Shown: positions 17,837 to 27,035, counted from the stretch's first letter. The stretch: DNA of 64,000 nucleotides from an uncultured Eubacteriales bacterium (GCA_905209085.1 CAJLRM010000002.1:1-64000), one strand, 5' to 3'. Numbers and translations are program-made. Notes: generated from the letters alone by a model not told the origin.

Positions 17837-19576
17837 ATGTCAGAAAACATCATTGAAACAAACAAAAACGGAACTGCCGGGACGGAAAAGCCTGAGAAGA
17901 AACACAGCGGATTGTCCCGGATTTTGAACAAGTATTTTCATCATATCGACAGGGGCGGCTCTATGAAGTCGGAAATCACCGCGGGCTGTCTTATGTGCAT
18001 CCTTTCGGTGTGCGGTATGTTCATGAATATGCAGCTGATCACGACGATGACCGTGTCGGGCCCTTATGCGGGCGCTACGGTGGAGCAGATCGCCGCCAAC
18101 GGCGAAATTATCGCCGGCACGTATTTCATCTCCATGCTCATCGCCTTCCTCGGCAGCCTCGCCATCGGACTGATCGCGCGGCTTCCCCTGGTGCAGGTGT
18201 CGGGGTTGGGGCTTTCCACCGTCATGATTTCCCTCGTGGGAACAAAGAGCGGGCTTACCTATTATAACCTCCTCGCGGTGTGCTTCGTAAGCGCTATTTT
18301 GTACGCCGTCGCCGTTTCCCTTCCCTTCGTCAGGAAATTTCTTTTCAAGGCGATCCCCGCTTCCGTGCGAAAGGCGGTGCCCGCCGCGGTAGGCGTCATG
18401 ATCGCCTTTGTGGGCTTGCAGCTTTCGGGCATCGTCACCGTCAACGGCTCCTCCCTTCCCGCTTACGGCGCAGGGACGGAACTCGGCGCCGCTTCGGACA
18501 GCGTCGGATTGTCGGGCTTTTTGGGAATCTCGCTGTTTAATTATAGCACCGACAGATTCCACCCGACGCTGCTTTTATGCTGTATCTCCGCGCTGCTGGC
18601 GATCGTGCTCATCTTTATTTTCAAGGCAAGAAAGGCGAAGCATCCTTATCTTTGGTCGCTTTTGATCAGTACGGCGTTTTTGATCGTCACCTGCGTCCTC
18701 ACGGTGGCAATCAATTGGAAGATGATGAAGATTTCCTTCGACAGCCTGCTGGGAAGAGCTTGGATGATCGGCAGCGAGGACGCGATGCAGACCCATCTTT
18801 CCGCGGTATTCTCTAATTTTTCCTTCGGCAAAGTGTTCCGGGAAGGCTTTGATTTTTCCGCTTACACCGCGGCGGGCGGGAGCGTGTTCCTGCTCTTCGT
18901 CACGGGTGTTCTCACTATGCTGTTTGCGTTTTCCTGTCACAACGAAGCGACGCTGACCGCGGTCTATAACGACGCGGGACTTGGCGAAGCGGACAGGAAA
19001 GCGAGGAGGCTGGCGCTGATGTGCAACGCGGGCATGAACATAGCGGCGCCCTTATTCGGCGGCTCTCCCGTTTCCATCGGGCAGGAGTCCTGCGCGGGCG
19101 CGGGGGACAACGCGAAATCGGGACTCGCTTCCGTGGCGGCGTCCGTCGGCTTCTTTCTCTCCATGTTCGTTTGGATCATTCCCGCCGTTTTCGTCACGGC
19201 GACGAGCAGTCAGATCCAGATGAATCTTTACGGGCACCACGGGAAGGTGTTGCAGCTTCTCACCGAGTGCAGCTTCGGCATCGCCGACGCGGTGATGGTA
19301 ATCGTGGGGCTTTCCATGGTAAAACACAGCATGGACATCGATTGGAAAAACAGCTCTTCTTCCGTTTCCCTCGTGGCGACGATCGCGGGGACCTTCTTCC
19401 TCTCCAACGTCGCTTACGGCGTCGCGCTCGGGTGCGTGGCGTATACCCTTCTCGAAGTGCTGAAAGCGCCCGCGGAAGGCAGGACGAAAAAAGAATGCCT
19501 GCGGGCGGTGGGGATCCCCGCCTATCTTGCGGCGCTCGTTTCCCTGCTGATGCTGATTTTCGCGGCGCTGCTGTAA
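17837..19576 (+). CDS. NCS2/AzgA-type purine permease
   Basis: Polytopic membrane transporter of the nucleobase:cation symporter-2 superfamily, AzgA (adenine/guanine/hypoxanthine) branch. It has 579 residues. The N-terminus has the family signature NKYFHHIDRGGSMKSEITAGC, then about 12-14 membrane segments, including IPASVRKAVPAAVGVMIAFVGLQLSGIV and a GGSPVSIGQESCAGAGDNAKSG loop matching the conserved substrate-binding region between the later helices. ATG 17837 follows CAGGAG. It is longer than typical AzgA proteins (about 430-480), with extra sequence around 235-330. No purine genes are adjacent, but a nucleoside-hydrolase gene lies 20 kb downstream. Substrate is inferred from the family only. 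Confidence 0.85.
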   Translation: MSENIIETNKNGTAGTEKPEKKHSGLSRILNKYFHHIDRGGSMKSEITAGCLMCILSVCGMFMNMQLITTMTVSGPYAGATVEQIAANGEIIAGTYFISMLIAFLGSLAIGLIARLPLVQVSGLGLSTVMISLVGTKSGLTYYNLLAVCFVSAILYAVAVSLPFVRKFLFKAIPASVRKAVPAAVGVMIAFVGLQLSGIVTVNGSSLPAYGAGTELGAASDSVGLSGFLGISLFNYSTDRFHPTLLLCCISALLAIVLIFIFKARKAKHPYLWSLLISTAFLIVTCVLTVAINWKMMKISFDSLLGRAWMIGSEDAMQTHLSAVFSNFSFGKVFREGFDFSAYTAAGGSVFLLFVTGVLTMLFAFSCHNEATLTAVYNDAGLGEADRKARRLALMCNAGMNIAAPLFGGSPVSIGQESCAGAGDNAKSGLASVAASVGFFLSMFVWIIPAVFVTATSSQIQMNLYGHHGKVLQLLTECSFGIADAVMVIVGLSMVKHSMDIDWKNSSSSVSLVATIAGTFFLSNVAYGVALGCVAYTLLEVLKAPAEGRTKKECLRAVGIPAYLAALVSLLMLIFAALL

Positions 19577-19790
19577 GGCGTAGAGTGGGGACGGATTCTC
19601 TTTCGGACGCGGCGCGCCCCTTGCGCGAAAGGAGGATCACTGCCGCGAGTTTGCCTTTTCAAGAGGACAAAATTGCATTTTATGCAGAAAAAAAGGCAGA
19701 ATACGCAAAAACTCTTTTCAAATCGGTAAATTTATGAGATAATGCAGGTAACCGAAAGGACGAATTATTCCGTGGGAGGAAACAAGGTTT

Positions 19791-22226
19791 ATGAAGTATC
19801 GGGAGATCATAGAAAAGCTGAGCATAGAAGAAAAAGCGGCGTTGATGTCGGGACGGGATTTCTGGTCCACGACGGAATATGCGGAAAAGGGAGTGCCGAG
19901 CATTTTTCTGGCGGACGGACCTCACGGCATCCGCAAGCAGGCGGCGGCGAGCGATCATTTAGGGCTTAACGCCAGCATCCCCGCCACCTGCTTCCCCACC
20001 GCCGCCACCATGGCAAACGCCTGGAACGAGGAATTGGGCGAGCGAATGGGCGAGCTTTTGGGCGAGGAAGCCGCGGCGCAGGGCGTCAACGTGCTGCTCG
20101 GACCCGGACTCAACATCAAGCGCAATCCGCTTTGCGGCCGCAATTTCGAGTATTTTTCGGAGGATCCGTACCTCGCGGGCAAGATGGCGGCGGCATATGT
20201 GCGCGGCATCCAAAGCAAGGGCGTTTCCGCCTGCCTCAAACACTTCGCCGCGAACAATCAGGAAGAACGGAGAATGGTGATCGACTCGGTGGTGGACGAG
20301 AGGACGCTCCGGGAGATTTACCTGACCGGCTTTGAGATCGCGGTGGAGGAGGGCAAGCCGAAAGCGGTGATGTCCTCCTACAACAAACTCAACGGCGTGC
20401 ACGCCAACGAAAACGCGCATCTGATGCGGGAAATCTTGCGCGGGGAATGGGGATACGACGGCGTGGTGGTCACCGACTGGGCGGGCTGCAACGACCGCGT
20501 GGAGGGCGTCAGAGTCGGAAACGAATTGGAGATGCCCGCCTGCAAATACGGAAACGCGGATATCGTCAAAGCCGTAAAGGAAGGGCGTCTGAGCGAAGCG
20601 GAAGTGGACGAATGCCTCGACAGGCTTCTCGCTCTCATTCTCGAAACGGATAAGGCGGTGCGGGAAAGCGCAAAGGAATTCGACGAGGAGGCGCATCACG
20701 CCTTCGCGGAAAAGTGCGCGGAAGAGAGCATCGTGCTTTTAAAGAACGAAAACGGCGTCCTTCCCTTAAAAGGGGCGACGAAGATCTGCGTCATCGGGGA
20801 CTTTGCGGAAAATCCGCGCTATCAGGGCGCGGGTTCCTCCGTCGTGAATCCGACGCGGCTCGATAGTTTCACCGACTGCATCAAGGACGAAAGGATCAAT
20901 TACGTCGGGTATGCAAAGGGGTACGATCGCTACGGCAAAGAGATGGAAAAGCTCGCGCAGTCGGCGCTGACCCTTGCCAAACTCGCGGAAACGGTGATAT
21001 TTTTCGCGGGACTCGACGAGGTGAGCGAGGCGGAAGGAATCGACCGCCGCGATATGAAGCTTCCCAAAAACCAAACGAACCTATTGGAGCGTCTGTATGC
21101 GCTGAATAAAAAAGTCGTGGTGGTGCTTTCCTGCGGGAGCGCGGTGGAGCTTGACGCGGCGGAGAAAGCGGACGCGATTTTGCACGCCTGTTTAGGCGGT
21201 CAGGCGGGCGCGAGGGCGGTGTTGAACGTACTGACGGGCAAGGTGAATCCGAGCGGAAAGCTCTCCGAAAGCTATCCTTTGCGCTACGAGGACTGCCCTT
21301 CCGCGCGCTATTTCCCGGGAAAGGCGGCGACGGCGGAATATCGGGAAGGACCCTTCGTGGGGTATCGGTATTACGCGACGGCGCAGGTGCCCGTGCGCTA
21401 TCCCTTCGGGTACGGACTCAGCTATACGACGTTCGCCTATTCGGAAATAGAGGTGAACGAGAAGGGCGCGAGTTTCACGTTGACGAATGCGGGGGACAGG
21501 GACGGCGCGGAGATCGCTCAGCTCTACATAGGAAAGAAAGACGGCGAAATTTTCCGTCCCGCGCGGGAATTGAAAGGCTTTAAAAAGGTGTTTTTAAAAG
21601 CGGGCGAGAGCAAGCGGATAGAGATTCCCTTCGACAAACGCACTTTCCGCTATTATGACGTCAAAACGGAAAAATGGGAAATCGAAGGGGGCAGGTACGA
21701 GGTGACGATCGGTGCTTCCTCCTTGGATCTTCGCCTTTGCAAAGAGATAGAGAGGAAAGGAACGACAGACGCCTGTCCTTACGATAAGGCGAAACTCCCG
21801 TCGTATTATACGGGCAACGTCAGCGACGTGGGCGACGGGGAGTTCGAAACGCTGCTCGGGCGCGCTCTGCCCGACGCGGGATATAAATTTTATAAGAAGA
21901 ATCGGATGACGATAGACGAAAACTGCACCGTGGCGGATCTGAGATATTCCAAACGCTGGATCGGCAGACTGTTTTCCTGGGGCGTGCGCTTTGCCCATAA
22001 ATTCTTATGGGGCATCGGCAAGCGGTCGAATGCGAACACCATCATGATGGGCGTTTATCACCAGCCGGTGAGAGGACTTGCGAAATTCGGCGGAATGTCG
22101 CGGCGGCAGATGGAAGGAATGCTGATGATGTTCAACGGGCATTTCTTTAAAGGTGCGGGCAGATTTTTCAGCAAAGAAAAAACGAAAAAAAGCGCGACGC
22201 AAAAAAAGGAGGCAATCAATGGATGA
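19791..22226 (+). CDS. GH3 beta-glycosidase with C-terminal extension, cytoplasmic
   Basis: Retaining beta-glucosidase/xylosidase-type enzyme with 811 residues, no signal peptide and conventional GH3 order. The catalytic barrel (1-about 300) has ADGPHGIRK, GPGLNIKRNPLCGRNFEYFSEDP, CLKHFAANN and nucleophile D229 in VVTDWAG. The alpha/beta domain (about 320-520) carries SEAEGIDRRDMKLP with the likely acid/base Glu near 415. A fibronectin-III-like domain covers 540-660. A further region of about 110 residues (about 690-800, with KFGGMSRRQMEGMLMMFNG) is shared by many clostridial GH3 enzymes. GGAGG precedes the ATG by about 15 bases. It heads an operon: its stop overlaps the GtrA-like gene by 8 bases. 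Confidence 0.93.
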   Translation: MKYREIIEKLSIEEKAALMSGRDFWSTTEYAEKGVPSIFLADGPHGIRKQAAASDHLGLNASIPATCFPTAATMANAWNEELGERMGELLGEEAAAQGVNVLLGPGLNIKRNPLCGRNFEYFSEDPYLAGKMAAAYVRGIQSKGVSACLKHFAANNQEERRMVIDSVVDERTLREIYLTGFEIAVEEGKPKAVMSSYNKLNGVHANENAHLMREILRGEWGYDGVVVTDWAGCNDRVEGVRVGNELEMPACKYGNADIVKAVKEGRLSEAEVDECLDRLLALILETDKAVRESAKEFDEEAHHAFAEKCAEESIVLLKNENGVLPLKGATKICVIGDFAENPRYQGAGSSVVNPTRLDSFTDCIKDERINYVGYAKGYDRYGKEMEKLAQSALTLAKLAETVIFFAGLDEVSEAEGIDRRDMKLPKNQTNLLERLYALNKKVVVVLSCGSAVELDAAEKADAILHACLGGQAGARAVLNVLTGKVNPSGKLSESYPLRYEDCPSARYFPGKAATAEYREGPFVGYRYYATAQVPVRYPFGYGLSYTTFAYSEIEVNEKGASFTLTNAGDRDGAEIAQLYIGKKDGEIFRPARELKGFKKVFLKAGESKRIEIPFDKRTFRYYDVKTEKWEIEGGRYEVTIGASSLDLRLCKEIERKGTTDACPYDKAKLPSYYTGNVSDVGDGEFETLLGRALPDAGYKFYKKNRMTIDENCTVADLRYSKRWIGRLFSWGVRFAHKFLWGIGKRSNANTIMMGVYHQPVRGLAKFGGMSRRQMEGMLMMFNGHFFKGAGRFFSKEKTKKSATQKKEAING

Positions 22227-22947
22227 GAAAAAGGAAATAGCGCCGGCGGATTGTTCGGCAGACGGCGCAGTCGAGGACGTTTCGGCAAAAAGCCCGGATG
22301 TCGCGGTCAAAAAAGGGCAAAACGGCGTAATCGGCAGGATCAAGGGACAATGGGCGCGGTTTTCGGCAAAGCACCCCAAGGGGAGCAAGCTGATCTGGCA
22401 ATTTATCAAATTTTTTATCTTTTCCAACGGCGTGACGATCTTTCAGTTTTTGGTGTACACGTTTCTTCCCTATGCGTTCGGGGCGAAGATGGCGGCGACG
22501 GAATTTATCTGGCCCGGCATAGAACTCCCTTGGGGCGGCAAGTGGACGATCATCGGCTATGCGGTGGCGCACAACGAGGCGGGCGAGGTAATCATCGGCG
22601 GAGGCTTGGGCTATACTCTTTCGTTTTGGATAGGCTCCTTTTTGGCGCAGTGCATCAACTTCCCCCTGCAAAGGAATATCACCTATAAATCCAAGGGGAA
22701 AATTCCTTTCCAAATCATGTGGTATTTTATCGCGTGGGTGCTCATCACCTTTGCGACGACGGCGCTCAACAGCCTGTGGCTGCCGTTTGCGCAGGCGCAT
22801 CTGCCCAATGCGGTGTATCAGATTATCAATACCGTGGTGGTAGGCGGAATCTCCATGGTCATCTTCTTCCCGATTTTCAAGATCGTTTTCCCCGAGGGCG
22901 AAGCGAAAAAGAAAGCGGAAGAAGAAATTGCGGAGAAAAAGGATTAA
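22219..22947 (+). CDS. GtrA-like membrane protein
   Basis: A 242-residue protein with a charged 60-residue cytoplasmic N-terminus (MDEKKEIAPADCSADGAVED) and then four hydrophobic segments of the GtrA type: FIKFFIFSNGVTIFQFLVYTFL, the FWIGSFLAQCINFPLQRNITYKSKG segment with the family's N-[FY]-x-x-x-R-x-x-[TV]-[FY] core, and two later helices. GtrA proteins help move polyprenyl-linked sugars or wall precursors across the membrane. AAGGAGG lies just before ATG 22219, inside the end of the GH3 gene, showing translational coupling. A GT2 glycosyltransferase and UDP-galactopyranose mutase follow, supporting a role in surface-glycan building. Confidence 0.85.
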   Translation: MDEKKEIAPADCSADGAVEDVSAKSPDVAVKKGQNGVIGRIKGQWARFSAKHPKGSKLIWQFIKFFIFSNGVTIFQFLVYTFLPYAFGAKMAATEFIWPGIELPWGGKWTIIGYAVAHNEAGEVIIGGGLGYTLSFWIGSFLAQCINFPLQRNITYKSKGKIPFQIMWYFIAWVLITFATTALNSLWLPFAQAHLPNAVYQIINTVVVGGISMVIFFPIFKIVFPEGEAKKKAEEEIAEKKD

Positions 22948-22995
22948 AGAGCAAACAATAAGAATTTCGAAAAAAGCGGAAAGGCGGGAACAAGA

Positions 22996-24027
22996 ATGAA
23001 AGAGATCACGTTTGCAGTGCCGTGTTATAATTCGGAAAACTACATGGAGAAGTGTATCGAGAGCTTGTTAAAGGGCGGGGAGGAGGTGGAGATCATCATC
23101 GTGAACGACGGCTCCGAAGACAACACGCGGGAGATCGCGGAAGGCTACGTCAGGGCTTACCCTTCCATTGTGCGGGCGGTACATAAAGAAAACGGGGGCC
23201 ACGGATCCGGGGTGAACAAAGGGCTTGAACTCGCCACGGGGCTTTACTATAAAGTGGTGGATTCGGACGACTGGCTGGACGAGGATGCGCTCAAAACGCT
23301 GCTGGATACGATCAAAAGACATAGAGCGGAAAATTCTCTTCCGGATCTGTACTTTACGAATTTTGTCTACGAGAAGGTGTACGAAGGGAGCAGATTCGTG
23401 CGCCGATTTCAGCGCAACTTCCCCAAGGATAAACTTTTCGGCTGGGAGGAAGTAAAAAAGTTTCATACCTCGTCGGTGCTCTTAATGCATTCCTTGATTT
23501 ACAGGACGGATAAACTGCGTGCGAGCGGGACGATTCTGCCCGAGCATACGTTTTACGTGGACAATATTTTTTCCTATAAACCGCTGCCGTATATGAAAAA
23601 GCTGTACTATCTGGACATAGACCTTTATCGCTACTTTATCGGCCGGGAGGATCAGTCGGTGAGCGAGGGGAATATCGTCAAAAGATACGAGCAGCAGATC
23701 CGTATCATGAAGGAAATGGTGAGCGCGTACAGTTATGAGGGGATAAAGTGTTTTGCGAAGGGATTGAGGCGGTATATGCTGCACGATCTGGCGGTGATGA
23801 TGACGCTGACGATGATGTTTACGACGGGAGGGCGGGATCATCCGTCGAGGCGTAAGGCGGCGCTGAAAGAGCTTTGGAGGTACATCCAAGGAAAAGACAG
23901 GAAGCTGTACCGCTACTTAAAATACAATGCGTATCCGGTGATGGTGGATTGGATGCCGTTCAAGATGCAGGGAAAGACGATGCTGGCGGGGTATAAATTT
24001 TTCCGCGCGGTTTTGAAGTGCAGTTGA
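22996..24027 (+). CDS. Family 2 glycosyltransferase
   Basis: A 343-residue GT-A fold glycosyltransferase. The N-terminus has the nucleotide-sugar motif FAVPCYNSENYMEKCIESLL, IIIVNDGSEDNT follows, and the metal-binding DxD appears as VVDSDDWLDE near residue 87. The C-terminal half (about 200-343) is basic and helical without clear membrane spans, so it probably works at the cytoplasmic face of the membrane. It sits between the GtrA-like gene (49 bases upstream) and glf (12 bases downstream). With UDP-galactofuranose made by Glf next door, a galactofuranosyl or similar transfer is plausible, but donor and acceptor cannot be read from the sequence. Confidence 0.9.
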   Translation: MKEITFAVPCYNSENYMEKCIESLLKGGEEVEIIIVNDGSEDNTREIAEGYVRAYPSIVRAVHKENGGHGSGVNKGLELATGLYYKVVDSDDWLDEDALKTLLDTIKRHRAENSLPDLYFTNFVYEKVYEGSRFVRRFQRNFPKDKLFGWEEVKKFHTSSVLLMHSLIYRTDKLRASGTILPEHTFYVDNIFSYKPLPYMKKLYYLDIDLYRYFIGREDQSVSEGNIVKRYEQQIRIMKEMVSAYSYEGIKCFAKGLRRYMLHDLAVMMTLTMMFTTGGRDHPSRRKAALKELWRYIQGKDRKLYRYLKYNAYPVMVDWMPFKMQGKTMLAGYKFFRAVLKCS

Positions 24028-24038
24028 AGGGAAGACTG

Positions 24039-25142
24039 ATGAAAAGATACGATTATCTGATCGTGGGGTCGGGCTTATACGGCAGCGTATGCGCGCAGGA
24101 GCTGACGCGCCGAGGAAAGAGCGTGTTGGTGATAGAGCGTCGCGCGCAGATCGGAGGCAACTGCCGGAGCGAGGAAGTGGACGGGATCGACGTGCACAAA
24201 TACGGGGCGCATATTTTCCATACGTCAAACGAGGGGGTATGGGAGTATCTGAATCGGTTTGTGCGCTTCAATAATTATATCAACGCGCCGATAGCGAATT
24301 ACAAGGGAGAGATCTACAATCTGCCGTTCAACATGAACACGTTTAATAGGTTGTGGGGAGTGCGTACGCCGGAGGAAGCGAAGAGAAAGCTGGCGTCGCA
24401 GGTGGTGGAACGGGAAGAGGCGCGCAATCTCGAAGAGCAGGCGTTGAAGCTGGCGGGGCGTGATATTTACGAGAAACTGATAAAGGGGTACACGGAGAAG
24501 CAGTGGGGGAGGGAATGCAAGGACCTTCCCGCGTTTCTCATCGGCAGGATACCGCTGCGGTTTACGTACGACAACAATTATTTTAACGATCGTTATCAGG
24601 GGATTCCCGAGGGCGGGTATGCGGGTCTGTTTGAGAAATTGTTGCAGGGAGCGGAGGTGGAAGTAAATGCGGATTTTGAAAAAGAGCGTGGCAGGTATGA
24701 GTCGAGCGCGGAAAAGATCATTTATACGGGAGCGATAGACGAGTATTTCGGGTATTGTTACGGAGCGTTGGAATACCGTTCGCTGCGTTTTGAAACGGAG
24801 CGATTGGAGGTAGAGGACTATCAGGGAAACGCGGTGGTGAATTATACGGATGCGGAAACGCCGTACACGCGTATCATCGAGCACAAGCATTTTCAAAAGA
24901 CGGCAGGGGGTCACACGCTGATCACGCGGGAATATCCTCAGGAGTGGAAAAAAGGGGAGGAGGCGTACTATCCGGTGAACGACGAGAAAAACAACGCCTT
25001 GTACGAAAGATATCGTCTTTTGGGGGAAAGGGAAAAGAAAGTCGTTTTCGGAGGCAGATTGGGAAGTTACCGATATGCGGACATGGATAAGACGCTTTTG
25101 TCGGCGTTGGAATGCGTGCGGCAGTGTCTGAGAGAGAATTGA
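24039..25142 (+). CDS. glf: UDP-galactopyranose mutase
   Basis: Flavoenzyme that converts UDP-galactopyranose to UDP-galactofuranose, the donor for galactofuranose in surface glycans. It has 367 residues. An N-terminal FAD Rossmann motif (YLIVGSGLYGSVCAQEL) leads, then IERRAQIGGNC, the Glf signature HKYGAHIFHTSNEGVWEY, NLPFNMNTFNRLWG, KGYTEKQWGRE and RIPLRFTYDNNYFNDRYQGIPEGGY. The C-terminal GGRLGSYRYADMD with the FAD-contacting Arg is intact. ATG 24039 follows GAAGGGAAGA and lies 11 bases after the GT2 stop; the GTG at 24018 would overlap the GT2 gene. Last gene of the GH3-GtrA-GT2-glf operon. Confidence 0.96.
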   Translation: MKRYDYLIVGSGLYGSVCAQELTRRGKSVLVIERRAQIGGNCRSEEVDGIDVHKYGAHIFHTSNEGVWEYLNRFVRFNNYINAPIANYKGEIYNLPFNMNTFNRLWGVRTPEEAKRKLASQVVEREEARNLEEQALKLAGRDIYEKLIKGYTEKQWGRECKDLPAFLIGRIPLRFTYDNNYFNDRYQGIPEGGYAGLFEKLLQGAEVEVNADFEKERGRYESSAEKIIYTGAIDEYFGYCYGALEYRSLRFETERLEVEDYQGNAVVNYTDAETPYTRIIEHKHFQKTAGGHTLITREYPQEWKKGEEAYYPVNDEKNNALYERYRLLGEREKKVVFGGRLGSYRYADMDKTLLSALECVRQCLREN

Positions 25143-25150
25143 ACAAAGGG

Positions 25151-25177
25151 GCGGGCGGGGCGTTTGAGAGCGCCCGC
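25151..25177 (+). terminator. Possible terminator after glf
   Basis: GCGGGCG (25151-25157) pairs with CGCCCGC (25171-25177), followed only by a weak T-rich segment. Confidence 0.4.
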
Positions 25178-25308
25178 TCGCTTCTTGCCATAGAGAGGGA
25201 AACACGGCGCTTAGGAGAAGGGATTTTTTTGGCGCGGGAGAAAAAACAGTCGCGGAGTTATAAAAGCCGCGGAAAAAAGCAAACTGTATAGAAAAAGGAG
25301 AAAATTTT

Positions 25309-25560
25309 ATGCAGTGGTGGGAAAGCGCGCTGATCATTCTCGGCATCATACTCGTCCTGTTTGTGGTGTTGAAATTGTTTAAGGTCAGCCTGAAAATTAT
25401 ATGGACTTTGCTGGTGAACGCTTTGGTGGGCGGTGCGGTGCTGTATCTCCTCAATCTGATTCCCGGCGTCAGTATGCCGATCAATTGGCTCACAACCCTT
25501 TGTACGGGCTTTTTCGGCATTCCCGCGGTGATCGTCATCTTCATCGTCAGCCTGTTATAG
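25309..25560 (+). CDS. BofA-like small membrane protein
   Basis: An 83-residue protein made of two to three hydrophobic segments. The second half (LLVNALVGGAVLYLLNLIPG, then INWLTTLCTGFFGIPAVIVIF) matches the BofA family pattern of N-A-x-x-G, N-x-x-T and G-x-x-G-x-P-G. BofA inhibits SpoIVFB cleavage of pro-sigma-K in sporulating Firmicutes. AAAAGGAG lies 9 bases before ATG 25309. It is a single gene ending in a good terminator; recR or yaaL, its frequent companions, are not beside it. In lineages with reduced sporulation this family may have another membrane role. Confidence 0.75.
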   Translation: MQWWESALIILGIILVLFVVLKLFKVSLKIIWTLLVNALVGGAVLYLLNLIPGVSMPINWLTTLCTGFFGIPAVIVIFIVSLL

Positions 25561-25577
25561 AAGACAAAAACAGAAGA

Positions 25578-25606
25578 AAGAGCCGAGCGTTTGCCCGGCT
25601 CTTTTC
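25578..25606 (+). terminator. Intrinsic terminator after the BofA-like gene
   Basis: AAAGAGCCG-A-GC pairs with GC-C-CGGCTCTTT with one mismatch and a 4-base loop, ending in TTTT. Confidence 0.75.
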
Positions 25607-25844
25607 GGCTCGCGAGGGCGTGTAAGAAACTCGGTCTTTGTATAAAAACGGGGAAAACAAAAATTTTTCGTGCGGGCGGGCAGGAACCGCCGCCGCGAAG
25701 CGTTCCTGTATGCGGCATGAGGAAAGGGCGCCGCTGTCACCCGCCTTCGTTTTTTCGGCGAGGCGCGTCAAGCGCGCCTTACCGTAAGGAGGCGTTTAAA
25801 AAGTCGTCGTTTTTTGGATAAAGAAACGGCGTTCCCGGAAATCG

Positions 25845-25874
25845 TTGACTTTCCGCGCGGGAATGTAGTATACT
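25845..25874 (+). promoter_or_regulatory. Promoter of the pentapeptide-repeat gene
   Basis: TTGACT at 25845-25850 and TATACT at 25869-25874, spacer 18. It lies inside the longest open frame and so argues for the internal ATG at 25925. Confidence 0.65.
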
Positions 25875-25924
25875 TTAAGCGCGGGATAATTTCGGACATT
25901 TGGAGAGCCGCGCGGAGTGACGAT

Positions 25925-26527
25925 ATGCTGAAAGAAAAAATCGGAGAGGCAAGGGCGGAGGAAGAGGGGATAAAAAACGTCGTTTTCGAGAGGGAAACTC
26001 TGAGCGAGGAGGACGTTTCGCAAATAGAATTCGAGAACGCGCGTTTTAAAAAATGCCGTTTTGAAAAGTGCGATTTTTCCAAGACCTCTTTTTACAAAAC
26101 CGAATTTTTAAACTGTATATTTTTGGAATGTATCTTTTCCGAGGGATATTTCAGGGACTGCCGTTTCGTCGTCTGTCGGGGCGACGGAAGCAATTTTTGC
26201 GAGAGCGTCTTTAAAAACTGCGTTTTTTCGGAGGGCTCTTTCGCCGGTGCGGATTTTTCCAAAAGTTTGTGGGAAACCTGTACGCTCGCGGACAGTTTTT
26301 TTAAAGGAGCGGCTTTTCCCGAAGTGCGGTTTAAAAAAATGACCCTTCGAAAGGTGGATTTCTGCGGCGCGGATTTTTTCCGCACCCCCTTAAAGGACAT
26401 GGACCTCTCCGACTGCAAAATAGAAAAGATCATCCTCTCCGATACTTTTCGGGAGCTTAAAGGGGCAAGCATCAATCCCCTTCAAGCGGCGGAGCTCGTT
26501 CGGCTATTGGGCGTAAAAGTAGTTTGA
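25925..26527 (+). CDS. Pentapeptide-repeat protein
   Basis: A 200-residue cytoplasmic protein largely made of A(D/N)LxF-type pentapeptides in a degenerate form with Phe at the centre and Cys, Lys or Glu around it (ARFKKCRFEKCDFSKTSFYKTEF, then FKNCVFSEGSFAGADFSKS). Such repeats fold into a right-handed quadrilateral beta-helix and act as structural scaffolds, DNA mimics (Qnr, MfpA) or effectors. The core runs from about residue 38 to 170, with short helical ends. ATG 25925 is preferred over the longer TTG frame because a promoter lies between them and CGGAG is 7 bases upstream. The gene is isolated; function is unknown. Confidence 0.8.
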   Translation: MLKEKIGEARAEEEGIKNVVFERETLSEEDVSQIEFENARFKKCRFEKCDFSKTSFYKTEFLNCIFLECIFSEGYFRDCRFVVCRGDGSNFCESVFKNCVFSEGSFAGADFSKSLWETCTLADSFFKGAAFPEVRFKKMTLRKVDFCGADFFRTPLKDMDLSDCKIEKIILSDTFRELKGASINPLQAAELVRLLGVKVV

Positions 26528-26756
26528 AGGATTGGCGGCGATTCTTAAAAAAGAGCGCGGCGGGCGCGGGGAAAAGGGAAGGACATAAGAACGAATCGGG
26601 AAAGGCGACAAAGACGATTTTGCCGCTTTTTTTGTTGTAAAGGAAATTCTTTTCCATATCGGGAAAGGATTTCTTTCTTTTCCTCCTTTTTATACGGATG
26701 GCAATACTTTCCACGTAAATCAGGACAAAAACACAATTTTTAAGGACAGAAAAAAC
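26528..26756. other. Gene-free stretch before the third GH3 gene
   Basis: No supportable ORF. An imperfect hairpin around 26639-26680 (AAAGGAAATTCTTTTCC against GGAAAGGATTTCTTT) is the only structure noted. Confidence 0.35.
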
Positions 26757-26785
26757 TTGTATCGGCCGGCGTGTAGTGCTATAAT
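26757..26785 (+). promoter_or_regulatory. Promoter of the GH3/oxidoreductase genes
   Basis: TTGTAT at 26757-26762 and TATAAT at 26780-26785, spacer 17. It leaves a long leader of about 245 bases before the GH3 ATG. Confidence 0.7.
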
Positions 26786-26911
26786 AACATAGCAAAGTCG
26801 TGGCGGAAGAGGACGCGGAAATGCCGATAAACGCTTCGCTCTTCCGTATTTCCGCTTCTATTATAAAATTGAAAAATGCCTGCGTAAGAATTCACGGACC
26901 TTGTTCGGACT

Positions 26912-26935
26912 CGCTTTTATCTTCCGATAAAAGCG
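26912..26935 (+). other. Strong hairpin in the GH3 5' leader
   Basis: Perfect 10-bp stem CGCTTTTATC-TTCC-GATAAAAGCG without a T run, about 125 bases into the leader. It may be an attenuation or stability element. Confidence 0.45.
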
Positions 26936-27035
26936 GGCGGGGAGCACTGCGGGGGCGTGGCTTTGTCCGATGCGGGGCTTATCGGGCGGCAAAGGGAAAG
27001 AGGAGCTGCCGAAAAAGGTAAACGGGAAAAAAGGG

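Noticed and set aside
24225..25718. 497-codon minus-strand frame over glf
   Set aside because: It crosses glf, a terminator-like hairpin and the BofA-like gene and shows no family features.
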